A stretch of 64,000 bases of DNA from VAZQ01 sp963753575 (GTDB lineage Bacteria; Pseudomonadota; Alphaproteobacteria; Rhizobiales; Xanthobacteraceae): contig CAVWCR010000002.1 of NCBI GenBank assembly GCA_963753575.1, positions 1 through 64,000 on the forward strand, in the 5' to 3' direction. Shown one piece after another: positions 9,685 through 18,513 of this stretch. The notes below the pieces were generated by a model that did not search any database, was not told the DNA's origin, and was given only the letters and a program-made list of their open reading frames with translations. How positions within the stretch are numbered: the first letter of the stretch is position 1; the number at the start of each line of letters is the position of its first letter. Both the position numbers and the translations under genes were made by a program.

Positions 9685-10078
9685 TTTACTGACGGCCTAG
9701 CCTAGCTGCTGCTCAATCGCACATGGCGGGGGCGTTTGCCTCCAAATCTCGAGCAGCTGTCGCCCAAAAAAACTTCGCCTACGCTAGCTGGTTGAGACCC
9801 CGGGGAGGCCGCTAGGAAATGCGCTTCGCCACGGCCGTGCCTGGCCATAAATGCACGGCCGGTCGATGTCCGCTTTTCGCGGTTCCATTGTACGGTCATC
9901 CTTCCGTTCGGTTTGGTTCAATCGTTGTCACGCAAGAGCGCCTCCTCGTCGACGATCTCCTCCCAAATATGCTTCGCTCGGACGGCCGCTTTTAACCAAT
10001 CCTTATTTATTACTTGACTTATAGTGAGGCTCGGTTCGTGCGCTGGCGGACTGTCAGGCTTCGCTCGGATGAATTGGT
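9685..10078. other. Gene-poor stretch upstream of the che region
   Basis: About 390 bases without a supported gene. A short minus-strand frame ending near 9918 reads DWLKAAVRAKHIWEEIVDEE, which looks protein-like, but it has no convincing start and may be a relic. An AT-rich patch at about 9993-10025 (ttatttattacttgacttatag) could contain promoter elements for the following gene. Confidence 0.35.
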
Positions 10079-10687
10079 ATGGCGTCTGGTACCCAAGCGT
10101 TGATGGCCGAGCTCGATGCCTCTCTGGCCAACCGGTCGGACGCGCAACGATCCTCAATGTTGCGGCAGGTCTGCGACCTGTTTCTCATCCATGCGGAGTC
10201 GTGTCAGGCCGAACAGGTCTCCGTTTTTGACGATGTCATGATGAGACTGATGGACGAGCTCCCGCGCGAGGTGCTGGTCGAGCTGAGCGGCAAGTTGGCG
10301 GGAGTCGATAATGCGCCCGGCAATGTGGCCCGCTGCCTCGCGGGCCATAATGATATCAAGATCGCAGGTCCCCTCCTGAAAAAGTCGAACGCCCTGACCG
10401 ACAGAGACTTGGCCGCCATCGTCTCGGAAAAAGGAACGGCTCACGTGAAGGCGGTCATTGACCGCGGCCGGATTGGCCCGGCCGTGAGCGATGTCCTGAT
10501 TGAACAAGGCAACCCCGAAATTCTCCGCAAGCTTGCCGCCAATGAGGACGTTTCCTTTTCTGAGGTGGGAATCGTCAAGCTGGTCTATGCAGCGAAAAAC
10601 GATATGGCGCTGGCCGACCTTGTGATCAATCGCAAGGATTTGCCCGCCGAGATGTTGCCTTTTCTCAAGATGGATCAGGCGATCTGA
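10079..10687 (+). pseudogene. DUF2336 protein, C-terminally truncated
   Basis: A 202-residue product that aligns by eye with the first part of the 366-residue DUF2336 protein at 16891-17991. Shared features are an N-terminal LMAELDASLANRSDAQRSSM against LISELEEAISHGSDERRARTL, then IAGPLL against VAGPVL, VSDVLIEQG against VTDVLVERG, and FSEVGIVKLV against FSEAGYVRLV. It stops after MLPFLKMDQAI, where the paralogue continues for about 160 residues. The DNA that follows belongs, in another frame, to the 3' part of cheR. A deletion that removed the end of this gene and the beginning of cheR is the simplest reading. DUF2336 proteins are alphaproteobacterial and of unknown function, and often sit near chemotaxis genes. 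Confidence 0.75.
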
Positions 10688-10710
10688 CGCATTGCGGGCA
10701 AATTCTTTGC

Positions 10711-11073
10711 AAACCGTGCGTCTACCCGGAGAGCTCGGTTGAGGATGTGCCGAAAGCCTATCGTGGTTTCTTTCCACCCAGTGCGGGCGGCCGCAGCTCA
10801 CTCGTTCAGCTGAGCGAAGCGACGCGCTCCCTCATCGCTTTCCGTCAGCTGAATCTCTTGGAGGGTTGGCCGTTTCAAGGCCAGTTCGATGCCATCTTCT
10901 GCCGCAACGTCATGATCTACTTCGACGGCCCCACGAAGAACGCTTTGGTCGAGCGATTCGTAAAAAAGCTGATCCCGGGCGGCTGGCTCTACATCGGGCA
11001 TTCGGAATCGCTGCTCGGATCACACCCGGGCCTAAAGCTTGTCGGCCGAACCATCTACCGGAGGGAAGCGTGA
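10711..11073 (+). pseudogene. cheR: CheR methyltransferase, 3' fragment
   Basis: Only the C-terminal ~120 of the usual ~280 residues remain. Visible are FDAIFCRNVMIYFD, LVERFVKKLIPGGWLYIGHS and ESLLGSHPGLKLVGRTIYRR, which are family signatures from the second half of the SAM-binding domain. The N-terminal helical domain and the SAM-binding motif I (GCSTGEE type) are absent. Upstream DNA belongs to a truncated DUF2336 gene in a different frame. The stop TGA (11071-11073) overlaps the GTG start of cheD, so the original operon arrangement is kept at the 3' side. The fragment cannot be a working receptor methyltransferase; adaptation would need another CheR elsewhere in the genome. Confidence 0.85.
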
Positions 11074-11717
11074 CCGCCACGCCGCAGAGACGCATACCCG
11101 CAGACGGCGATCAGGGCATTCATGCGGCCAAGGGCGGACGATTCTTCGACAACGCGAGCCAGTCGTGGATGGTCAAGGTATTCCCTGGCGAATACCACGT
11201 GACCGCCAGGCCGGATGAGATGCTGGTCACAATTCTCGGTTCGTGCGTTTCGGCATGCATTCGCGACCCGATGAGCGGAATTGGTGGGATGAATCATTTC
11301 ATGCTGCCGCAGGGCCACTCGAGCGGCTGGGGAAACGATCCGCAATCAACGCGTTATGGAAATTTCGCGATGGAGAAGCTGATCAACGAGCTGATCAAAT
11401 CCGGATGCTCGCGGGAAAGGATGGAGATCAAGGTCTTCGGCGGCGGCAACGTCATCGACACCAACAGCAATCGGCCGGTCGGAACGCAGAACGCCGAGTT
11501 CGTGCTGCACTATCTCGAGGCTGAAGGGCTTCGCTGTGCCGTACAGGATCTCGGTGGGCCCTATCCCCGGCGCATCCACTACACCCCCGCGACCGGCCGC
11601 GTTGTGCGCAGGTTGCTGGGCACTGGCGAGACCCACGTCATCACGCGTGAAGAGCGAGAGTACGCCGCGCGCCTGTTGGCCAAGAAGCCGGCCGGCGAAA
11701 TCCAACTGTTTGTTTGA
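11070..11717 (+). CDS. cheD: Chemoreceptor glutamine deamidase CheD
   Basis: Deamidates glutamines on methyl-accepting chemoreceptors so that they become methylatable. The 215-residue product has the family core TILGSCVSACIRD, where the cysteine is the catalytic nucleophile, and GGMNHFMLP with the catalytic histidine. MEIKVFGGGNVI and GGPYPRRIHYTPATGRV follow. I chose GTG 11070, which overlaps the cheR stop (GTGA). A longer upstream frame exists but overlaps cheR. The N-terminus is about 50 residues longer than minimal CheD. cheB starts 14 bases downstream, so the two are almost certainly co-transcribed. Confidence 0.92.
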   Translation: MTATPQRRIPADGDQGIHAAKGGRFFDNASQSWMVKVFPGEYHVTARPDEMLVTILGSCVSACIRDPMSGIGGMNHFMLPQGHSSGWGNDPQSTRYGNFAMEKLINELIKSGCSRERMEIKVFGGGNVIDTNSNRPVGTQNAEFVLHYLEAEGLRCAVQDLGGPYPRRIHYTPATGRVVRRLLGTGETHVITREEREYAARLLAKKPAGEIQLFV

Positions 11718-11731
11718 ACGGGAACTCGAGC

Positions 11732-12820
11732 ATGACATCGCCTGTACGTGTCCTCATCGTCGATGATTCCGCACTGATGCGGCAGTTGCTGTCGACGCTG
11801 TTGGCCGCCGATCCCGAGATCGAAGTCGTCGGGACGGCGCAGTATCCCTTTGACGCGCGCGAAAAGATCAAGGCGCTCAATCCTGACGTCATTACGCTCG
11901 ACGTCGAGATGCCGCAGATGGATGGCCTGACCTTTCTGCGCAAGATCATGGCGCTGCGTCCGATGCCGGTCGTGATGTTCTCGTCACTCACCCAGGCGGG
12001 CGCGGAAGCGACGCTGGAGGCGCTCGAGATTGGTGCCGTTGACTTTGTCGCCAAGCCGACGAACGACGTCGCCAACGCGATGGGCGAATTGGGCGAAACA
12101 TTGCAGGCCAAAATCAAATCGGCAGCGCGAACGCAATTCCGTCCGCGGCGCGCTGAGGCTGCGCCTGCGCCGCGGGTGCGCGCAAAGATCGGACGTCCGA
12201 CCGGAAAGCTGCTCCTGGTCGGAGCGTCGACGGGCGGCGTCGAGGCCCTCAAGGCGCTGCTGATGCAACTGCCGGAAGACTGTCCGCCCACGTTGATCAC
12301 CCAGCATATGCCGGAGCGGTTCACGAGCGCGTTTGCGCAGCGGCTCAATCGCGAATGTCCGATGAACGTGTCGGAGGCCAAGGACGGCGAGCGGATCGAC
12401 GCCGGACATGTCTATATCGCGCCCGGCGGCACGCACCACCTGGAGCTCAGCCGCAGCGGCGGCCATTTCAGCTGCAAATTGATCGACGCACCGCTGGTTT
12501 CGGGCCATCGGCCATCGGTGGACGTACTGTTCCGCTCGGGTGCCCGGGTGGCGGGCCGCACGATTATCTCCGTCATCCTTACCGGCATGGGCAAGGATGG
12601 CGCGCAGGGCATGCTCGAGCTGCGCCAGGCGGGCGCGATCACGCTTGGGCAGGACGAGGCTTCGTCGCTCGTTTACGGAATGCCGCGGGCGGCGTTCGAG
12701 TGCGGCGCCGTCATGCGTCAATATGCATTGGCTAAGATGGGTGATGCGATCATCGAGGCCTGCAAGGGTGAAAGCGGCACAGCGCCTGCGGCGAAACGTA
12801 CCGCGGGCCACATCGCTTAG
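11732..12820 (+). CDS. cheB: Chemotaxis response regulator / protein-glutamate methylesterase CheB
   Basis: Removes methyl groups from chemoreceptor glutamates when phosphorylated by CheA. The 362-residue product has an N-terminal receiver domain (LIVDDSALMRQLL, phospho-acceptor D57 in TLDVEMPQMDG, FVAKPT lysine) and a C-terminal esterase domain. The catalytic triad is visible: S166 in GASTGG, H192 in TQHMPERF and D289 in LTGMGKDGAQGM. ATG 11732 (MTSPVRVLIVDDS) fits the usual domain start better than TTG 11714. It follows cheD closely. With cheR broken here, the local operon could demethylate or deamidate but not methylate receptors. Confidence 0.95.
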   Translation: MTSPVRVLIVDDSALMRQLLSTLLAADPEIEVVGTAQYPFDAREKIKALNPDVITLDVEMPQMDGLTFLRKIMALRPMPVVMFSSLTQAGAEATLEALEIGAVDFVAKPTNDVANAMGELGETLQAKIKSAARTQFRPRRAEAAPAPRVRAKIGRPTGKLLLVGASTGGVEALKALLMQLPEDCPPTLITQHMPERFTSAFAQRLNRECPMNVSEAKDGERIDAGHVYIAPGGTHHLELSRSGGHFSCKLIDAPLVSGHRPSVDVLFRSGARVAGRTIISVILTGMGKDGAQGMLELRQAGAITLGQDEASSLVYGMPRAAFECGAVMRQYALAKMGDAIIEACKGESGTAPAAKRTAGHIA

Positions 12821-12845
12821 AAAGCAGGGGCTTCGCGGGCAATCT

Positions 12846-13730
12846 ATGATGCAAACGATGACGGGCGATAACAGCTTGGACGGGACACTAAAGCTGCCAG
12901 CGACGCTGGACTTGGCGGCTGCGGAAGACTTCCTTGCCACCATGCGGATGAGAGTAGTCGGCGAGCTCGCGGTGGAGCTCGACGCTTCGGGCGTTGAAGT
13001 CATTACGCTGCCGTGCGCTCAGATCATCGTCTCGGCGGCGAATACTCACAATCATTTGTCGATCAAGAGGCCGTCCAAGGCCTTCGCCAAGGCTTTCGGC
13101 GATCTCGGCCTGACCTGGCCGGGGGACCAGGACCCGGTTGCGCCGGGCGACACAGACCTGGACGCGCCTGACTCTGGTCAGGACATCGATCAATCCGGAG
13201 GATCGGTCGGAGAGGCGGGAGCCGCCGATCCGATTGATGGCGGCCACGTGGCGAACCTTGCGGATCGGCAGCCCGGGGATGTCGAGGGCAGCCAAGCCAT
13301 CGCCAACGATGAGACATCGCGTCAAGCGAACACTTCCGAGCAACAGCAAACGGATGCTCCTCAAATGTCAAAGCGCATATTGACCATCGACAATTCCAAG
13401 ACCATGCGTGACATGCTTCTGCTCACGCTGACCGATGCCGGCTTCGAGGTACTGCAGGGCGTTGATGGCCAGGACGGCCTCGATGTGCTTGGCGAGCAGC
13501 GGGTCGATGTCGTGATCACCGACATCAACATGCCGAAGATGGACGGTTACGAAGTGATCCGTCAGCTGCGCCAGAATCCGCGCCACAAGACGACGCCGAT
13601 CCTCGTGCTGACGACTGAAAGCGATACCGAGAAACGAAATCTTGCCCGCAACGCCGGCGCTACCGGATGGATGGTCAAGCCATTCGACCCGGAAGGACTG
13701 GTCGCCGTTATCAACAAGGTTTCACCCTAA
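12846..13730 (+). CDS. STAS-receiver fusion (STAS domain joined to CheY-like domain)
   Basis: A single 294-residue frame. Residues 1-100 form a STAS-like domain (LDGTLKLPATLDLAAAEDF, VVGELAVELDASGVEVITLP). Residues 101-173 are a low-complexity linker rich in Asp, Gly, Gln and Ser. From residue 174 the sequence is a CheY-type receiver (MSKRILTIDNSKTMRDML, phospho-acceptor Asp in VVITDINMPKMDGYE, MVKPFDP lysine). In many related che clusters these are two separate genes; here no stop intervenes. ATG 13365 could serve as an internal start for CheY alone, but I see no strong ribosome site before it. The receiver's acidic pair, normally DD, reads DN, which may weaken magnesium binding. Confidence 0.8.
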   Translation: MMQTMTGDNSLDGTLKLPATLDLAAAEDFLATMRMRVVGELAVELDASGVEVITLPCAQIIVSAANTHNHLSIKRPSKAFAKAFGDLGLTWPGDQDPVAPGDTDLDAPDSGQDIDQSGGSVGEAGAADPIDGGHVANLADRQPGDVEGSQAIANDETSRQANTSEQQQTDAPQMSKRILTIDNSKTMRDMLLLTLTDAGFEVLQGVDGQDGLDVLGEQRVDVVITDINMPKMDGYEVIRQLRQNPRHKTTPILVLTTESDTEKRNLARNAGATGWMVKPFDPEGLVAVINKVSP

Positions 13731-13763
13731 TCGGTTTTTGCGAGAGCCGGGGAACATCGGGCC

Positions 13764-15953
13764 ATGGCAAGTTTGGACGAGCTGAAGCGCACATTCTTCG
13801 ATGAATGCAGCGAACTGCTCCAGGAGATGGAGACCGGGCTCACCGACCTGCAGGAAGGGAGCGGCTCGGACGATACCGTGCACGCCGTCTTCCGGGCCGT
13901 GCACTCGATCAAAGGCGGCGCCGGCATCTTCGGCTTCGAGGCGCTTGTCGAATTTGCCCATGTGTTTGAGACAGTATTGGATTCCGTGCGCCATGGCACG
14001 TTGAACGCGACGCCGGAAGTTTTCAGTGTCCTGCTCACGTCAAGCGACATGCTGTCTGATCTCGTCGGCATGTCGCGCTCGGGAGAAAAGATTCCGGCCG
14101 GACATTCCGCGGAATGCCGTGCTGCGCTCGAGCAGCTGATTGGAAAAGGAAAGCCGGCCGGATCGGACGGCTCCGAAGATGCAGGTGATTTCGAGGGAAT
14201 CGATTTCAAGCCTGTGCCTGCGGGCGGGGACGACGCCGGCGACTTCGACTTCACACCTGTTCGCTCCGACGAGTTCGCGGACGACGGCAGGAAGAGCTAC
14301 ACAATCACGTTCCGGCCGAAGCCGGAGATGCTGAGAAACGCCAACGAGCCGCTCTATATTCTGCGTGAGCTTCGGGCGCTCGGAGATCTCGAACTTGTCG
14401 CCGACCTGAGCGCCCTGCCACCGCCTTCGGAAATCCAGGCCGACCAGCCTTATGTGGGCTGGACCGGAACGCTGCGGACCGATGCCCCGCGCACGGCGAT
14501 CGATGAGGTTTTCGAGTTCGTGGTCGGGGACTGCGAGCTTTCCATCGACGAAAACGAGCCTGCGTTCCTGCCGCCGGTCGCGGAGGCGCCGGCCGAGATC
14601 CATGATGAGCAGCCGACCGTCGCGGCGTCCAGTGCAGCGCCTGCCGAGAGCAACCGTCAGGAGCGGGCGCACCCGGCCGGCGAGGCCATGGGGGCCGCCA
14701 AAGACAGTCGCGCTTCATCGAAGAAGAGTGGTGCCACGACGACTCGGGTCGATCTCGACAAGATTGATCGCGTCGTCAACATGGTGGGCGAACTGATCAT
14801 CGCGCAGGCCATGCTGGGCCAAGTAGTGGACGGGCTTTCCGAGGAGGTCAATGGCCGCTTGTCGCAGGTTCTGGATCAGGTGATTCACCACACCCGCGAG
14901 CTCAAAGAAAGCGTCATGTCGATGCGCGCGCGGCCGGTGGGTTCGGTGTTCCAGCGCATGCCCCGGCTAGTGCGCGAACTGTCCATGAAGACCGGAAAGA
15001 AAGTGCGCCTGGAAATGTTGGGCGAGTCGACCGAGGTCGACCGGACCATCGTGGAGCGCCTCGCCGATCCGCTGACCCATATCATTCGGAACTCCGCCGA
15101 CCACGGCATCGAGTCGCCGGAAGATCGGCGCGCTGCCGGCAAGAGCGAAGAGGGCACGATCCATCTGTCGGCCGCGCAGCGTGGAGGCCGCATCATCATC
15201 GAGATCAGGGATGACGGAGCGGGCATCAACACGGAGCGGGTTCTGCGCAAGGCCAAGGAAAAGAACCTGGTCGATCAGGACGTCTCCCTCTCGGATGACG
15301 AGATCTGCAATCTCATCTTTCTGCCGGGCTTTTCGACCGCCGATACCATCTCGGACATTTCCGGCCGCGGCGTCGGTATGGACGTCGTACGCCGCAACAT
15401 TCAGGACCTGGGTGGGCGCGTCTCGCTCAAATCCGAGCGCGGCAAGGGCATGACGATCCAGCTCGCATTGCCGCTCACGCTCGCGGTGATGGACGGCATG
15501 GTCATCAAGGTTGGGGAAAACATCTATGTGATGCCGATGTCGTCGATCGTCGAGTGTCTGCATCCCGGCAGCAGCGAAGCCTACAATCTGCTGAATACGC
15601 GCGGCATGCTGAAACTGCGCGGAGAACTCGTGCAACTCGTCTATCTCAGCGATCTCTTCGACGTCAAATCAACGGCGCGCGGCATCTCGGACAGCGTTGT
15701 CATCATCACGGAAGCCGGCGACGGCGCCAAGTTCGGGCTCGTTGTGGATGAGCTGTGCGGTCATCAGCAGGTGGTCATCAAGAGCATCGAGGATTCCTAT
15801 GGGCAGGTGCCAGGCATTGCCGCGGCGACCATCTTCGGAAACGGAAAGGTCGCTCTCATTCTCGACGTCGAGAAAATCTCGGAACTGTCGGCGGAGAGCA
15901 TGATGCCGGCCAATGGTTCGATGCCAGCGATGGCTCCGACCGCCACGCACTGA
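13764..15953 (+). CDS. cheA: Chemotaxis histidine kinase CheA
   Basis: Autophosphorylates in response to chemoreceptors and passes phosphate to CheY and CheB. The 729-residue product has an N-terminal Hpt domain with H47 in RAVHSIKGGAGIFGFEAL. A long acidic/proline-rich region follows (about 110-300) with a CheY/CheB-binding-like segment (SYTITFRPKPEM). Then come the dimerisation helices (DLDKIDRVVNMVGELIIAQ), the ATP-binding core (HIIRNSADHGIE N box, IEIRDDGAGIN, GFSTADTISDISGRGVGMDV) and a CheW-like C-terminal domain (MPMSSIVECLHP, GLVVDELCGHQQVV). All key motifs are intact. It starts 33 bases after the STAS-receiver gene and is followed by cheY. Confidence 0.96.
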   Translation: MASLDELKRTFFDECSELLQEMETGLTDLQEGSGSDDTVHAVFRAVHSIKGGAGIFGFEALVEFAHVFETVLDSVRHGTLNATPEVFSVLLTSSDMLSDLVGMSRSGEKIPAGHSAECRAALEQLIGKGKPAGSDGSEDAGDFEGIDFKPVPAGGDDAGDFDFTPVRSDEFADDGRKSYTITFRPKPEMLRNANEPLYILRELRALGDLELVADLSALPPPSEIQADQPYVGWTGTLRTDAPRTAIDEVFEFVVGDCELSIDENEPAFLPPVAEAPAEIHDEQPTVAASSAAPAESNRQERAHPAGEAMGAAKDSRASSKKSGATTTRVDLDKIDRVVNMVGELIIAQAMLGQVVDGLSEEVNGRLSQVLDQVIHHTRELKESVMSMRARPVGSVFQRMPRLVRELSMKTGKKVRLEMLGESTEVDRTIVERLADPLTHIIRNSADHGIESPEDRRAAGKSEEGTIHLSAAQRGGRIIIEIRDDGAGINTERVLRKAKEKNLVDQDVSLSDDEICNLIFLPGFSTADTISDISGRGVGMDVVRRNIQDLGGRVSLKSERGKGMTIQLALPLTLAVMDGMVIKVGENIYVMPMSSIVECLHPGSSEAYNLLNTRGMLKLRGELVQLVYLSDLFDVKSTARGISDSVVIITEAGDGAKFGLVVDELCGHQQVVIKSIEDSYGQVPGIAAATIFGNGKVALILDVEKISELSAESMMPANGSMPAMAPTATH

Positions 15954-16011
15954 AACGGAAATTTAGCAATCGCACGGCGCAGCCGTCGTTGATCAAGAAG
16001 GAGTATACGAG

Positions 16012-16401
16012 ATGCCCGCAGCAGCAGCGCTCAAGGTGCTCATAGTCGATGACCAGTTCAGCGTTAGGCAGATGACCCGCATGACGCTGGAGCAGATCGG
16101 TATTCGCAACGTTTACGAATCCGAGAACGGCAAGGACGCGATCTCCAAGGCGTCCGTCCAGCCGCTCGATCTGATCATCTCGGACTACAATATGCCGGAG
16201 ATGGACGGCCTTGCCCTGTTGCGGGCGGTGCGCGGTCATCCGGCGGTCCGCAAGCTTCCCTTCATCCTTCTGACCGGCCGCGGCGACCGCGAACTCGTGG
16301 TCAAGGCGGCCCAGGCAGGCGTCAACAACTACCTAGTCAAGCCGTTCACCCAGGTGACGCTGCGCGAGAAGATCGAGCAGGTCATGGGAAAACTGTCCTG
16401 A
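16012..16401 (+). CDS. cheY: CheY-like single-domain response regulator
   Basis: A 129-residue receiver-only protein. LKVLIVDDQFSVRQMTR holds the acidic pair DD, the phospho-acceptor is in LIISDYNMPEMDG, LLTGRGDRE carries the conserved Thr, and NYLVKPFTQ has the Lys-Pro. The AAGAAGGAG ribosome site about 9 bases before ATG 16012 is strong. It lies 58 bases after cheA in the same direction, so it is the likely phosphorylation target that acts on the flagellar motor, or a phosphate sink. Unlike the receiver fused to STAS upstream, its active site is complete. Confidence 0.92.
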   Translation: MPAAAALKVLIVDDQFSVRQMTRMTLEQIGIRNVYESENGKDAISKASVQPLDLIISDYNMPEMDGLALLRAVRGHPAVRKLPFILLTGRGDRELVVKAAQAGVNNYLVKPFTQVTLREKIEQVMGKLS

Positions 16402-16447
16402 TGGCCGCGCGGTAGCGGCCCGGTGATGTCGACAAGGGTGGTCGTTT

Positions 16448-16864
16448 GTGACGGCAGCAGATCCCGCGGACAACGTTGGAGCGTTTCTGGCTGTGTTTGC
16501 GGCGCTCCTACTGGACAATGTCCTGCGACTCGAAGAAGCCGTAGGGCGGGTGACGGACCTGATCATGAGCAGTGGTCGGCCCGATCGCGAGCTCGTCGTG
16601 ACGCTGCAGAGCTTCGACCGCCTGAAGCAGGAGTTCGAGGCGCTAGGGGACGCCCTGACGCGCTATGCGGAATCGACCAATGCGGTTCCTCCGGCTGGGG
16701 AGGAACGGGTCCAGTTGGGTGAGGAGGTGATCGGCGCAATTACGGTTGCGGATCTCAAGGACCGTCTTCTCTTCCGCCTCAAGGAGCAGCTTCCGGATCT
16801 GGCGGACATGCCCAAGATACTGGAGATGGACAACACACAGCTCGAAGTTGATGTTGTGTTCTAA
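16448..16864 (+). CDS. Unknown helical protein in che operon
   Basis: A 138-residue product from GTG 16448, with predicted helices throughout (FLAVFAALLLDNVLRLEEAV, ELVVTLQSFDRLKQEFEAL) and an acidic C-terminus ending QLEVDVVF. Its length and helical, acidic nature are loosely reminiscent of chemotaxis phosphatase-type proteins, but no CheZ or CheX motif is visible, so I do not assign one. It sits between cheY (46 bases upstream) and a DUF2336 gene (26 bases downstream), all on the same strand, so a role in the same signalling pathway is likely by position. Confidence 0.65.
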   Translation: MTAADPADNVGAFLAVFAALLLDNVLRLEEAVGRVTDLIMSSGRPDRELVVTLQSFDRLKQEFEALGDALTRYAESTNAVPPAGEERVQLGEEVIGAITVADLKDRLLFRLKEQLPDLADMPKILEMDNTQLEVDVVF

Positions 16865-16890
16865 GAGATGCTCGAGCCGCCCGAGGAGCC

Positions 16891-17991
16891 ATGAGCGCCC
16901 ACGAAAGCCTGATCAGCGAGCTCGAAGAGGCGATCTCGCACGGCAGTGACGAGCGACGCGCAAGAACGCTCAAGCGTGTCACCGATCTGTTTGTATTTGG
17001 ATCCGGCCATTTTTCGGAAGATCACGTTGCGCTGTTTGACGGCGTCTTCAACCATCTCATTGCGCACATTGAGCAGTCGGCGCGGGCCGTGCTTGCCAAC
17101 AAGCTTGCGCCGATCCGGAACGCTCCGCCGACCGCGATTCGCACTCTGGCATTCGATGACGCCATCGAAGTGGCCGGTCCGGTGCTTTCCCAATCGCCTC
17201 AGCTTGACAATGCGACGCTGGTGGAAACCGCAAGAACCAAGAGCCAGCAGCACTTGCTCGCGATTGCGAAGCGCGAATCCATCGCTGAGACCGTCACCGA
17301 CGTGCTCGTGGAGCGGGGCGATCGGCGAGTAGCGTTGAGTGCCGCTGAAAATCCAGGTGCCAAGTTTTCGGAAGCTGGTTATGTCCGGCTGGTCAAGCGC
17401 TCTGAGGGTGATGATCTGCTCGCGCAATCCGTCGGTTCGCGAGCCGAGATACCACGACACCACTTTCTGCGCCTGCTGGCCAAGGCCTCGCAGGCCGTTC
17501 GGGTGAAGCTTGAAGCTGCAAATCAGCACAAGGCTGGCGAGATCCAGCGTGCGGTGGCCGAGGTTGCGGCTGATATTCAGGTCAAGGACGGAGCGGCGTC
17601 GCGCAACTATGCGGCCGCGTGTGCGCTGGTCAAGTCATTGAAGGCGGAAGGCCGGCTCAACGACAGCGATATCGAGGCGTTTGCGCGCGATGGAAAATTC
17701 GAGGAGACAACGGCCGCGCTTGCGGTTCTGAGCGACCTGCCGATCGATGTCCTGGAGCGCGCCATGGTGCACGATCGCGTGGAGAGTATTCTGATCGTCG
17801 CCAAGGCTGTCGGATTGGCCTGGAACACGGTCAAGGCCGTGCTGATGCTGCGGGCGGGCAAGGGCGGCTTGTCCAAGTACGAGCTTGACCACTGCCTCAC
17901 GCTGTTCACGCGCCTCAGGCGCGAAACCGCCCAGCAGGTGCTCAAGTTTCAGTTCAAGCACACCGCAGGCGGCGGCTCATCGGAGACATGA
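16891..17991 (+). CDS. DUF2336 domain protein, full length
   Basis: A 366-residue cytoplasmic protein with the alphaproteobacterial DUF2336 domain, starting at ATG 16891 behind GAGGAG. HEAT-like helical repeats are suggested by recurrent short motifs (EVAGPVL, ETVTDVLVERGD, FSEAGYVRLV). The C-terminal part (GLAWNTVKAVLMLRAGKGG, LKFQFKHT) is missing from the truncated paralogue at 10079-10687. The function is not known. Its place at the end of a che operon suggests a part in chemotaxis or motility signalling. The stop lies 13 bases from the end of a convergent gene, so the operon ends here. Confidence 0.85.
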   Translation: MSAHESLISELEEAISHGSDERRARTLKRVTDLFVFGSGHFSEDHVALFDGVFNHLIAHIEQSARAVLANKLAPIRNAPPTAIRTLAFDDAIEVAGPVLSQSPQLDNATLVETARTKSQQHLLAIAKRESIAETVTDVLVERGDRRVALSAAENPGAKFSEAGYVRLVKRSEGDDLLAQSVGSRAEIPRHHFLRLLAKASQAVRVKLEAANQHKAGEIQRAVAEVAADIQVKDGAASRNYAAACALVKSLKAEGRLNDSDIEAFARDGKFEETTAALAVLSDLPIDVLERAMVHDRVESILIVAKAVGLAWNTVKAVLMLRAGKGGLSKYELDHCLTLFTRLRRETAQQVLKFQFKHTAGGGSSET

Positions 17992-18004
17992 GCCGGCAAC
18001 GTGG

Positions 18005-18508
18005 TTACTTCTTCTTGTGGCCTGCGGGCTTGATCGAGCGTTCGGTTGCGCGCCGCAATCCCTCGCAGAGGTCCGGAACCTGGCTCGGGCTGACGTTCTT
18101 GTAGGAGTCCTTGCGGGCAAGGTGCAGCGCGTCGATGTGGCAGTTGATCAGCTCTTTGTCGTAGTCGGTGCCGCCGCGAATGGCGTCGAGGATCTCACAG
18201 AGGCTGCGGGCAACGAACGTGAGGAGCTCATAGCCCATCGTCGTGCCGACATCCCGCAGTTGGCGGCTGCTGCGATATGCATCATCGAGTGACGCCTGAT
18301 TGGCAGGGTTGTGCTCTACTCGTTGAATTGCAGCATCGAGCCGATGCATTTCGCTGTTGAGCCAGTCGCCGAATTCGCTCTTGAGTGTATCGATCTGAGC
18401 GCGGGCCCGTCCGATCGCTTGATTGCGCGTGACGCCTCCTGGCCTGCGCACCTTCTTCTGGAAATCTGTTTCGACAGAAAACTCGCGTGCTCCGCCATTG
18501 CCTGTCAT
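18005..18508 (-). CDS. Hpt-like helical protein lacking the phospho-histidine
   Basis: A 167-residue all-helical protein from ATG 18508. The segment YRSSRQLRDVGTTMGYELL resembles the phosphotransfer helix of Hpt domains (consensus around AHxLKGxxxxxG), but the histidine position is not histidine, so phosphorelay activity is doubtful. The C-terminus is basic (RSIKPAGHKKK). It is convergent with the che operon and starts next to the end of the broken response-regulator gene at 18514-19087, so the two were probably one operon. I do not recognise a named family. CheE-like or Hpt-derived regulators are possible. Confidence 0.6.
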   Translation of the reverse strand: MTGNGGAREFSVETDFQKKVRRPGGVTRNQAIGRARAQIDTLKSEFGDWLNSEMHRLDAAIQRVEHNPANQASLDDAYRSSRQLRDVGTTMGYELLTFVARSLCEILDAIRGGTDYDKELINCHIDALHLARKDSYKNVSPSQVPDLCEGLRRATERSIKPAGHKKK

Positions 18509-18513
18509 GCAGG

